From Apostichopus japonicus (lineage: Eukaryota > Echinodermata > Holothuroidea > Aspidochirotida > Stichopodidae): 64,000 nt of DNA. Location of the stretch: assembly GCF_037975245.1 (NCBI RefSeq), contig NC_092562.1, forward strand, positions 18,057,521 through 18,121,520. Direction: 5' to 3'. The notes under the pieces were generated by a model, which saw only the letters and a list, made by a program, of their open reading frames with translations, did no database searches and was not told where the DNA came from. The translations under genes were made by a program, and so were the position numbers. Shown piece by piece: positions 28,001-38,407 of this stretch. Each line of letters opens with the position of its first letter. The stretch's first letter is position 1.

Positions 28001-31000
28001 GAGCTGATGATCGAGACTCTCTTTTGCATCCCTGGTTCGAACCCCGGGTGATGACGTCTTTTGCCGATCTTTTACAGCAAGTGCCTACACGGGGAGCTGT
28101 AAGTATTAGTTAATCCACCTAATATCTCAGTCCAAACAGTGGCGCGATGGCTTGGCGCACTGTACGAGCTGATGATCGAGACTCTCTTTTGCATCCCTGG
28201 TTCGAACCCCGGGTGATGACGTCTTTTGCCGATCTTTTACAGCAAGTGCCTACACGGGGAGCTGTAAGTATTAGTTAATCCACCTAATATCTCAGTCCAA
28301 ACAGTGGCGCGATGGCTTGGCGCACTGTACGAGCTGATGATCGAGACTCTCTTTTGCATCCCTGGTTCGAACCCCGGGTGATGACGTCTTTTGCCGATCT
28401 TTTACAGCAAGTGCCTACACGGGGAGCTGTAAGTATTAGTTAATCCACCTAATATCTCAGTCCAAACAGTGGCGCGATGGCTTGGCGCACTGTACGAGCT
28501 GATGATCGAGACTCTCTTTTGCATCCCTGGTTCGAACCCCGGGTGATGACGTCTTTTGCCGATCTTTTACAGCAAGTGCCTACACGGGGAGCTGTAAGTA
28601 TTAGTTAATCCACCTAATATCTCAGTCCAAACAGTGGCGCGATGGCTTGGCGCACTGTACGAGCTGATGATCGAGACTCTCTTTTGCATCCCTGGTTCGA
28701 ACCCCGGGTGATGACGTCTTTTGCCGATCTTTTACAGCAAGTGCCTACACGGGGAGCTGTAAGTATTAGTTAATCCACCTAATATCTCAGTCCAAACAGT
28801 GGCGCGATGGCTTGGCGCACTGTACGAGCTGATGATCGAGACTCTCTTTTGCATCCCTGGTTCGAACCCCGGGTGATGACGTCTTTTGCCGATCTTTTAC
28901 AGCAAGTGCCTACACGGGGAGCTGTAAGTATTAGTTAATCCACCTAATATCTCAGTCCAAACAGTGGCGCGATGGCTTGGCGCACTGTACGAGCTGATGA
29001 TCGAGACTCTCTTTTGCATCCCTGGTTCGAACCCCGGGTGATGACGTCTTTTGCCGATCTTTTACAGCAAGTGCCTACACGGGGAGCTGTAAGTATTAGT
29101 TAATCCACCTAATATCTCAGTCCAAACAGTGGCGCGATGGCTTGGCGCACTGTACGAGCTGATGATCGAGACTCTCTTTTGCATCCCTGGTTCGAACCCC
29201 GGGTGATGACGTCTTTTGCCGATCTTTTACAGCAAGTGCCTACACGGGGAGCTGTAAGTATTAGTTAATCCACCTAATATCTCAGTCCAAACAGTGGCGC
29301 GATGGCTTGGCGCACTGTACGAGCTGATGATCGAGACTCTCTTTTGCATCCCTGGTTCGAACCCCGGGTGATGACGTCTTTTGCCGATCTTTTACAGCAA
29401 GTGCCTACACGGGGAGCTGTAAGTATTAGTTAATCCACCTAATATCTCAGTCCAAACAGTGGCGCGATGGCTTGGCGCACTGTACGAGCTGATGATCGAG
29501 ACTCTCTTTTGCATCCCTGGTTCGAACCCCGGGTGATGACGTCTTTTGCCGATCTTTTACAGCAAGTGCCTACACGGGGAGCTGTAAGTATTAGTTAATC
29601 CACCTAATATCTCAGTCCAAACAGTGGCGCGATGGCTTGGCGCACTGTACGAGCTGATGATCGAGACTCTCTTTTGCATCCCTGGTTCGAACCCCGGGTG
29701 ATGACGTCTTTTGCCGATCTTTTACAGCAAGTGCCTACACGGGGAGCTGTAAGTATTAGTTAATCCACCTAATATCTCAGTCCAAACAGTGGCGCGATGG
29801 CTTGGCGCACTGTACGAGCTGATGATCGAGACTCTCTTTTGCATCCCTGGTTCGAACCCCGGGTGATGACGTCTTTTGCCGATCTTTTACAGCAAGTGCC
29901 TACACGGGGAGCTGTAAGTATTAGTTAATCCACCTAATATCTCAGTCCAAACAGTGGCGCGATGGCTTGGCGCACTGTACGAGCTGATGATCGAGACTCT
30001 CTTTTGCATCCCTGGTTCGAACCCCGGGTGATGACGTCTTTTGCCGATCTTTTACAGCAAGTGCCTACACGGGGAGCTGTAAGTATTAGTTAATCCACCT
30101 AATATCTCAGTCCAAACAGTGGCGCGATGGCTTGGCGCACTGTACGAGCTGATGATCGAGACTCTCTTTTGCATCCCTGGTTCGAACCCCGGGTGATGAC
30201 GTCTTTTGCCGATCTTTTACAGCAAGTGCCTACACGGGGAGCTGTAAGTATTAGTTAATCCACCTAATATCTCAGTCCAAACAGTGGCGCGATGGCTTGG
30301 CGCACTGTACGAGCTGATGATCGAGACTCTCTTTTGCATCCCTGGTTCGAACCCCGGGTGATGACGTCTTTTGCCGATCTTTTACAGCAAGTGCCTACAC
30401 GGGGAGCTGTAAGTATTAGTTAATCCACCTAATATCTCAGTCCAAACAGTGGCGCGATGGCTTGGCGCACTGTACGAGCTGATGATCGAGACTCTCTTTT
30501 GCATCCCTGGTTCGAACCCCGGGTGATGACGTCTTTTGCCGATCTTTTACAGCAAGTGCCTACACGGGGAGCTGTAAGTATTAGTTAATCCACCTAATAT
30601 CTCAGTCCAAACAGTGGCGCGATGGCTTGGCGCACTGTACGAGCTGATGATCGAGACTCTCTTTTGCATCCCTGGTTCGAACCCCGGGTGATGACGTCTT
30701 TTGCCGATCTTTTACAGCAAGTGCCTACACGGGGAGCTGTAAGTATTAGTTAATCCACCTAATATCTCAGTCCAAACAGTGGCGCGATGGCTTGGCGCAC
30801 TGTACGAGCTGATGATCGAGACTCTCTTTTGCATCCCTGGTTCGAACCCCGGGTGATGACGTCTTTTGCCGATCTTTTACAGCAAGTGCCTACACGGGGA
30901 GCTGTAAGTATTAGTTAATCCACCTAATATCTCAGTCCAAACAGTGGCGCGATGGCTTGGCGCACTGTACGAGCTGATGATCGAGACTCTCTTTTGCATC

Positions 31001-31991
31001 CCTGGTTCGAACCCCGGGTGATGACGTCTTTTGCCGATCTTTTACAGCAAGTGCCTACACGGGGAGCTGTAAGTATTAGTTAATCCACCTAATATCTCAG
31101 TCCAAACAGTGGCGCGATGGCTTGGCGCACTGTACGAGCTGATGATCGAGACTCTCTTTTGCATCCCTGGTTCGAACCCCGGGTGATGACGTCTTTTGCC
31201 GATCTTTTACAGCAAGTGCCTACACGGGGAGCTGTAAGTATTAGTTAATCCACCTAATATCTCAGTCCAAACAGTGGCGCGATGGCTTGGCGCACTGTAC
31301 GAGCTGATGATCGAGACTCTCTTTTGCATCCCTGGTTCGAACCCCGGGTGATGACGTCTTTTGCCGATCTTTTACAGCAAGTGCCTACACGGGGAGCTGT
31401 AAGTATTAGTTAATCCACCTAATATCTCAGTCCAAACAGTGGCGCGATGGCTTGGCGCACTGTACGAGCTGATGATCGAGACTCTCTTTTGCATCCCTGG
31501 TTCGAACCCCGGGTGATGACGTCTTTTGCCGATCTTTTACAGCAAGTGCCTACACGGGGAGCTGTAAGTATTAGTTAATCCACCTAATATCTCAGTCCAA
31601 ACAGTGGCGCGATGGCTTGGCGCACTGTACGAGCTGATGATCGAGACTCTCTTTTGCATCCCTGGTTCGAACCCCGGGTGATGACGTCTTTTGCCGATCT
31701 TTTACAGCAAGTGCCTACACGGGGAGCTGTAAGTATTAGTTAATCCACCTAATATCTCAGTCCAAACAGTGGCGCGATGGCTTGGCGCACTGTACGAGCT
31801 GATGATCGAGACTCTCTTTTGCATCCCTGGTTCGAACCCCGGGTGATGACGTCTTTTGCCGATCTTTTACAGCAAGTGCCTACACGGGGAGCTGTAAGTA
31901 TTAGTTAATCCACCTAATATCTCAGTCCAAACAGTGGCGCGATGGCTTGGCGCACTGTACGAGCTGATGATCGAGACTCTCTTTTGCATCC
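19034..31991 (+). repeat. 165-bp tandem array with tRNA-like unit, 78.5 copies
   Basis: The GTTAATCCACCT landmark recurs exactly every 165 bp from 19034 to 31904, giving 78 full units plus an 88-nt partial one. By eye the units are identical except for a T-to-C change at unit position 15 in units 33 (24328) and 52 (27463). Unit positions ~30-112 resemble a tRNA: A-box-like TGGCGCGATGGCTTGGCG at 32-49, D-stem GCGC/GCGC, and a perfect B box GGTTCGAAC at 91-99 in a T-arm-like hairpin with one mismatch. T-runs at 116-119 and shortly after could terminate pol III. The unit therefore looks like a tRNA-derived sequence, or a SINE head, amplified as a megasatellite. The array begins at the gap, so its total length is unknown. 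Confidence 0.95.
19063..19145 (+). ncRNA. tRNA-like segment of the 165-bp unit (first copy shown)
   Basis: Box A-like sequence lies at 19065-19082 and box B at 19124-19132, about 40 nt apart, a tRNA-like spacing. A canonical 7-bp acceptor stem and a clean anticodon arm are not evident, so this is not called a functional tRNA. It is reported once for all 78 units. If transcribed, the product would end at a T-run just downstream (19149-19152). Confidence 0.5.
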
Positions 31992-32339
31992 ATTTTCCGT
32001 ATCATGACCATGTAGATTTTTTGCTTTCCGAGCCGGAACTTTTCGTCACTTGTAAACAAACCTCTTCACTCATTGGTAAACAAATTTCCTACGCTGCTCC
32101 TGGGAGGCCTAAAGTGGTCTAAAATTGCCTCAATTGACCCAATTTTCTCACCACATGTACTTCAATTGATGCTTTTCAACATGCAAGCCATAAAAAACTA
32201 GATTATGATTGATAACAGGTCACAAAAGATGTTCCCCCGCTGCTTTTTGGCACTTTTCCTGAAGGCGAACAATCGGGCGGATTGATATAGACTCTAATAA
32301 GAGTATGCCACCATAACGCGGATCGCAAAGTTACCAACC
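31992..32339. other. Unique sequence right of the 165-bp array
   Basis: The array ends abruptly after GCATCC, 3 nt before the B-box core, and passes into unrelated DNA. A partial duplication (CACTTGTAAACAAAC and CATTGGTAAACAAAT at about 32047-32086) is the only structure seen. No gene is supported. Confidence 0.5.
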
Positions 32340-32680
32340 TGAAGCTATCCCAGGATTCATCACAGGATTCATCCCAGGATTCATCACAGGATTCATCCCA
32401 GGATTGAGATTCATCACAGGATTCATCCCAGGATTAAGATTTATCACAGGACTCATCCCAGGATTCATCAGAGGATTTAGATAATAGATTCATCACAGGA
32501 TTCATCCCATGATTCAGATTCATCACAGGATTCATCCCAGGATACATCATAGGATTCGTTCCAGGATTCAGATTTATCCCAGGATTCATCACAGGATTCA
32601 TCACAGGATTCATCCCAGGATTCAGATTAATCCCAGAATTCATCCCAGGATTCAGATTTATCACCAGATTCATTCACCGG
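32340..32680. repeat. 12-bp minisatellite (CAGGATTCATCC-type)
   Basis: About 25 imperfect copies of a 12-mer alternate between CAGGATTCATCC and CAGGATTCATCA, with occasional 18-bp variants that add CAGATT. Because the unit is a multiple of three and contains no stop in several frames, long frames exist on both strands. Their composition (Met-Asn-Pro or Ile-His-Arg repeats) is an artefact of the repeat. Confidence 0.9.
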
Positions 32681-33280
32681 AGTTATTAATGCAGCGGGAT
32701 GTTCGTCGAAAAGTTCTTTCATTTTCATACTTCGTGACGCACATTGGGGGGGGGGGGTGGAAAAATGAAGTCACCGAAGCTCCAGGAGGAATTGTCAGGA
32801 GCAACTCATTAGTTTATCACAACAGAATGACTTGGCCTTTGAAGAGAAATTTGGCTAAAATTCGCCAATTGTTTTCGTTAATCGGATAATACATGGACTG
32901 GTTCCACGAAATCCCATTCTGTACACTGGTGTACTGCAGCTATAACAATGTAGCGTTTAGTTCCATTTCGTGGTAAAACTAAAGACTTTTTCTTGGTGAC
33001 TTATCTTTAAACTTATAGTACCATATGGCGATTTATGGAGTATTTGGAATCATCAAACGTTGTATTGCATAAGGCTGGTAGGCTCATGATCTTGATACTT
33101 CCAGAGGTTCAACCAACTTTCCCAGCAGTTGCTGTGGTAGGTAAGAATTATTTAAGATGAATGACTTTGTTTATTTATTTCCAGCCACTAAGTAACCAAA
33201 GAGTCTTTAAACATGCTTTGTTTTCGTCTAGTTATAATCAGTCTTCTTTGCACTCATTACTTTGCTAGGATATATAGTGA
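32681..33280. other. Non-coding segment with a G homopolymer
   Basis: A run of about 12 G lies near 32745. The stretch 33020-33141 is bounded by AG and GT and is open in one frame, but it resembles no family I recognise and has no partner exon, so it is not called. Confidence 0.4.
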
Positions 33281-34235
33281 AGGTTTCATAATTGACACAC
33301 TCCCGCAATTGACGCACCTCCAAATAGATTACTAGTGCGTTACAGAAGGGAACCTAAACTTTTTGCAGCGAAGCAGAGTTATATATTCCATGAATTTGAA
33401 TCCATTACAGATATGTGCTGATCAAATTGTGTTTTTTTAAAAGCCTTCCCCCAGTTTTGCAAGTTTCTTGGTATTTGAAAATGTTACTCCCTAAAAATAA
33501 CCAAAATTACCTTAATATGATACCACTACTCTCTGAGACTGACCTGTCAGAGCTTAGCAGCTCAGAGCAAAGCAAACAGCATCAAAAGTCAATAAATGTA
33601 TACTTAGGCCAACATTACAGTTAGCTTATTGATGAATGCGTCAGTGTAGGCGGGGGTATGAAAGAACTTGACACGGAATACATTTTGTGGCCTAATTCTG
33701 CTTCAGTGTACGATGCGTAGTCACAAAAAATAAATACTTTGAGATCATTTCAACTTTGAGGAACTACACATATAAAAATCTCATACAGTTGAGTGATTTG
33801 TACTTTTCGTTGATAAACATTATTAATCAAATCATTAAAGGGTGTGAAGACTCATGCAAAAAGAAACGTCTAATGCCGGTAATCTGACCTAGTTTCGAAT
33901 GAGGTGTAACAGAAGTGTTAGACACCACTATTGATCCTAGAAAATACACACACACAGCTTGCTACCATCGGTAATTGGACACAAATGTACAGTCAGTATG
34001 TACAGCTGCGGTCAATACCCACAGCACAGTGTATAAACGATACAGCGATGGACATCTTAGGTCCGGCTAAAAAATAAATAACAAGGTATCATGTTTCATT
34101 TTTGTCTGCATTTTGTAGCTACACAAACAAAAGGTCACTTGCAAGCAACATAAAGTTAACTTTTTCAGATGGCTGCACTCGGTCTGGGGGGACTCTTCAA
34201 TGCCTTTTAGGTGCGTCAATTATGAGCCCACCATG
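33281..34235. mobile_element. Possible non-autonomous element with inverted ends
   Basis: The left end has TCATAATTGACACAC followed by AATTGACGCACC (33286-33319). The right end carries GGTGCGTCAATTATGA (34210-34225), the reverse complement of the same sequence. A subterminal duplicate of the motif is present on the left. No convincing target-site duplication or coding sequence was found, so the outer boundaries are approximate and this could be two unrelated repeats. Confidence 0.35.
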
Positions 34236-34507
34236 CTACTACTGCGCAGATTGATAACATTTGTCTCAATTAACAAGTTTGCCCTTGGAAGCTAAAGAAG
34301 TAAAGAGTAAATATTTGATTGTTCATCTTGTTAGAGATTCCTTTAAAAGACCTACTGTACTATGTTGGCCCCAATTTTAATATGTTCTTTCGCTTTGTGA
34401 ATGTATATTGTTACGTTGGGGTGTGCTCCGGCTCAATTAGTTTGGGCTCCGTTATTAAATAAGTATAATGAACAACAGATAAAGAGAAACTCCAGACATA
34501 GATATAA

Positions 34508-37437
34508 GGGCAGGTCCAAGCTATTGTATCCCTAGAAGCCAAATTTCAAACTTTACTGAAGCACCCTAAATGTGGTGTCATGTTAAAGCTGAATTATTGA
34601 AGTTTCAGATTTTCATAATTTTTTTTAATTGTTTTGCCTATTGGAACAATTACAGCCGGCTAATTTGCATAAATTCAAATTGCAGCGTGACGTACGGGAC
34701 ATTTGGAATCCTATTTCCCTGCCAGCAATATGAACTTATTGAATATAAGTTATGTGGGACATGATACACCCTTCCTTCCAATAATTTTGACATATTATGT
34801 TTGGGGGTTCATCAATTAAATATGCTAATTAGCTAGTGTCCAAATACTGATGTCCCGTACGTCACAATTTTCAGCACTTTTTTTCAAGTTTTGATATGGA
34901 TGAACAATTTGTTTTTGGTGATATTCTGTAAAGTTCTAATTAAGAACATTGTTCAACAAAATCCATCCCAAAAAAATTGAAAAAATATTCACAGCAAATC
35001 TAATTATCAAAATTAAAAATGTGACGTACGGGACAAAATGTGACGTACGGGACATAGTGTGGGGGAAACCCTGTATTTATACATAATAAACATGCATGGG
35101 CTCCAATGGGGACCTCTACTGGAAACCTTCCAATGCTTACAAATTTATTTTGTTGAAAGATGGTAGTTGCAACTTATAATCCCTGCATGCCTGAAGAGCA
35201 CAACATGGCTTCAAATAAACCATTGACTGATGACCACCAACAGCCCAGGTGTTGTTCAATATACTATCGGGAAGTCAATTGTGTGTGTGTGTGTGGGATA
35301 CAGAATCATCTACAATGCTATTCAACATTGATATTGAATGAGGACAACTTCAAGAATGTTGAGTTTGCATTTCAACATTTCGTAGGCCTATTGTGAAGTG
35401 TGACTATCATGACTGTGCAACAATGTTCTTGTGTCCTGAACTTAGATAGTAGACATTGAGATTTTTAGTTACAAGTGTAGAGTTTTGCTCGCCCAATTTT
35501 TGCAGAGGACAAACACTCATGAGTTTGTTCAATAATCAGTATTAGGTCTATAGAGTTTTCTTTGTTGTACTAGTTTCATAGATGGACATTACATTGACGT
35601 TACTGTGGACATTTTGATATGTTTTGAATGGGATGGATCATATTTCAACTTGAGGGTTAATAGTGGGGAATATGATACAGTGTTGTACAGTACAGTATAT
35701 ACCGGAAACACTTTTGCACCAAAACTTTGCATCTTGAATCATTTGTGGTCTAACAAAGCTAGAATTGATGTAATGACTATTTGGTCTGGTAACCAGTATC
35801 AGGTCTATAGAGTTTTCTTTGTTGTACTAGTTTCATAGATGGACATTATGTGGATGTTACTGTGGACATTTTGATATGTTTTGAATGGGATGGATCATAT
35901 TTCAACTTCAGGGTCAATAGTGGGGAGTATGATACAGTGTTGTACAGTATACCAAAACAATTTTGCACCAAAACTTTGCATCTTGAATCATTTGTGGTCT
36001 AACAAAGCTAGAATTGATGTTATGAGTATTTGGTCTGGTAACCAGTATTAGGTCTATAGAGTTTTCTTTGTTGTACTAGTTTCATAGATGGACATTACGT
36101 GGACGTTACTGTGGATATTTTGGTATGTTTTGAATGGGATGGATCATATTTCAACTTGAGGGTCAATAGTGGGGAGTATGATACAGTGATGTACAGTATA
36201 TACCGGAAACAGTTTTGCACCAAAACTTTGCATCTTGAATCATTTGTGGTCTAACAAAGCTAGAATTGATGTTATGAGTATTTGGTCTGGTAACCAGTAT
36301 CAGGTCTATAGAGTTTTCTTTGTTGTACTAGTTTCATAGATGGACATTATGTGGACGTTACTGTGGACATTTTGGTAGAATATGATGGATCATATTTCAA
36401 CTTCAGGGTCAATAGTGGGGAGTATGATACAGTGTTGTACAGTATATATACCGAAACAGTTTTGCATCAAAACTTTGCATCTTGAATCATTTGTGGTCTA
36501 ACAAAGCTAGAATTGATGTAATGAGTATTTGGTCTGGTAACCATTATTAGGTCTATAGAGTTTTCTTTGTTGTACTAGTTTCATAGATGGACATTAAGTG
36601 GATGTTACTGTGGACATTTTGGTATGTTTTGAATGGGATGGATCATATTTCAACTTCAGGGTCAATAGTGGGGAGTATGATACAGTGTTGTACAGTATAT
36701 ACCGAGACAGTTTTGCACCAAAACTTGCATCTTGGATCATTTGTGGTCTAACAAAGCTACAATTGATGTTATGAGTATTTGATGAATGTGTAGAGTAGAT
36801 TTATACTTTACGCATTCCATGTTTTATGTAGTGGAATGATCTCACAAGTACAGTCACTGCTCTTTTTGATCCCCAAACGAAGGAAATATGGCATTAAATT
36901 ACAAATGACATTGTTCTGGCATATCCAAATTAATGTTTTTATGTAGAAATCAGCTTGTTATGGTATATTCAGGAATAAAAATATGGGTTTTCATAGTCAA
37001 TTTTTATTTGGACAAATTGTCCCGTACGTCACATGTCCCGTACGTCACAGGACAATTTTCATTTGTGTAATCACTGAACTGGAATGGCTTCATATTTTTT
37101 TCTAATATGTTACAGCTTAGCCCTTGGAAGGTTAGGCTATTCACTAGTTATTACAGCTTGATCACTGCCCTCCTAATTTCAGAGCGATTTCAGCTTTGCT
37201 CTTTAGCAAAAAAAACACAAAATTCTCTGGTCCCGTACGTCACACTGTACATTAATTAAGATGGGACCTAATTAAAGCAAGTGTAGGAAATCTTCATAAG
37301 TTTGTAATAAAGTAGCAGCAATAACAAATATGAAAACCTGAAAAAGTTTCTGGAAAATAGATTTTTTATAACTTTTAGACACATTTAAGTCTCTGAAATG
37401 TCCCGTACGTCACAGTGCAAATAGCTTGGACCTGCCC
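34508..37437. mobile_element. Non-autonomous DNA transposon, 18-bp TIRs, ATAA duplication
   Basis: The ends are exact inverted repeats: GGGCAGGTCCAAGCTATT at 34508-34525 and its reverse complement at 37420-37437. Both are flanked directly by ATAA (34504-34507 and 37438-37441), giving a 2930-bp element with a 4-bp target duplication. A 15-mer TGTCCCGTACGTCAC, or its reverse complement, occurs eight times: 34687, 34851, 35021, 35040, 37018, 37034, 37229 (first base changed) and 37399. The right four all read TGTCCCGTACGTCAC on the + strand; three of the left four are inverted relative to them. A five-copy 250-bp tandem array fills the centre. No transposase is encoded. I cannot assign the superfamily; repeated subterminal motifs are typical of transposase-binding sites. 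Confidence 0.85.
35544..36783. repeat. Five tandem copies of ~250 bp inside the transposon
   Basis: The landmark AGGTCTATAGAGTTTTC starts at 35544, 35801, 36050, 36302 and 36549, giving periods of 247-257 bp. Copies differ by substitutions and small deletions, for example loss of GTTTTGAATGG in the fourth. The frame at 35605-35838 is repeat-derived and not conserved between copies. Confidence 0.9.
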
Positions 37438-37441
37438 ATAA

Positions 37442-38025
37442 TTGTATAGTATATGAGCTTTATTGCTGGAGTGTATCTGAAGTACAGTCTCTGAAGTCTG
37501 GAATCTTAGTCTTTTACATATTAAAAAACAACAGTACAGTATTTAAGTCATTTCAACTTCCTGTGAGGGGGCAATAACCTCTCTGTGACATAAACTCTTG
37601 GTCTTACTTATAATTACTAAGGCACATGGAGATGACTATGACTAACCTTATTTGTAATACACATGAGATGCAACAGGTTGTCATCTGTGTTTAAGCATGA
37701 GTATTTCATGGAATTAAGACAAAGGGGGCTTCTACGAATATGATGTGGGTGTAGGGTGAATATGTCATGAACAGGAAGTAAGCAGTTACTCTTAAGACAA
37801 AGAGGCATGGAAGCAAATGTTTAAAGTAATATGATGGGGATATGACTACTGTACATACTACATTACAATATGCAAAACTCCATGGCAATGGTTTTAGAAT
37901 GGCATATTCAGCAGGAACTGCTTCTTGTGTAAATATCTTGGTTTTACCATCATTAGCTATGTGGCCTTAAGAAAGTAAACTTAAGCAGACTTAGAAAAAA
38001 CAATAAATGTTGTTTCTTGGCTGAT
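37442..38025. other. Intergenic, nothing recognised
   Basis: The segment lies between the target duplications of the DNA transposon and of the Penelope-like element. I see no coding or repeat signal. Confidence 0.4.
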
Positions 38026-38057
38026 TAGGTAAATAATTCGTGTGTAAAAGTAAGTTG

Positions 38058-38096
38058 GCCTGACGTTTCGATCCTAGCAGGATCTTCTTCAGAGGC
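38058..38096 (-). ncRNA. Hammerhead ribozyme-like motif in the Penelope 3' region
   Basis: On the minus strand the sequence reads GCCT, then CTGAAGA, a GATCC/GGATC stem with a short loop, GAAAC, GTC, then AGGC. This gives helix I (GCCT/AGGC), the CUGANGA core, helix II, the GAAA core and a GUC cleavage triplet, the layout of a minimal type I hammerhead. One extra A sits between the core and helix II, and helix III would be only ACGU, so activity as a monomer is doubtful. Hammerheads are documented in Penelope-like elements. Confidence 0.55.
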
Positions 38097-38407
38097 TGAA
38101 TGACAAGTTACAGTAACAGAGGGGACAAAAACACGCACAGAAGACAGACAGGTTAATGAGCACGGTGAACACAATGAGATGGATGAAAGGGGATTATAAG
38201 TAGAAAGCAACAGGAGAAGAGGACAGGAAGGAGATAAACTGTGGAGGGACAAAGAGAGGATTAAAGGCACAGGGTAAGGAATAAACTGGAGAGGGACAAA
38301 GACAGAAAGGTGTGAAGAAAAATGGAGGGGAAGAGAGCTGTGAGAGGAAGAGTGAAAGGGGGGGGGGGAAGGGAGAAAGGGGAGAAGGAGTAGGGAACAG
38401 AGGAAAG

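Noticed and set aside
19034-31991. A cluster of functional tRNA genes
   Set aside because: The B box is perfect but a 7-bp acceptor stem and a regular anticodon arm are not evident. The whole 165-bp unit, not just a tRNA, is repeated.
33020-33141. A possible exon (MEYLESSNVVLHKAGRLM...)
   Set aside because: It has AG/GT borders and an open frame, but no family match and no partner exons; such a 120-bp open segment is expected by chance.
34570-35838. Frames of 64-78 codons inside the DNA transposon
   Set aside because: They contain no transposase motif (no DDE/D residues in context) and are not preserved between the 250-bp repeat copies.
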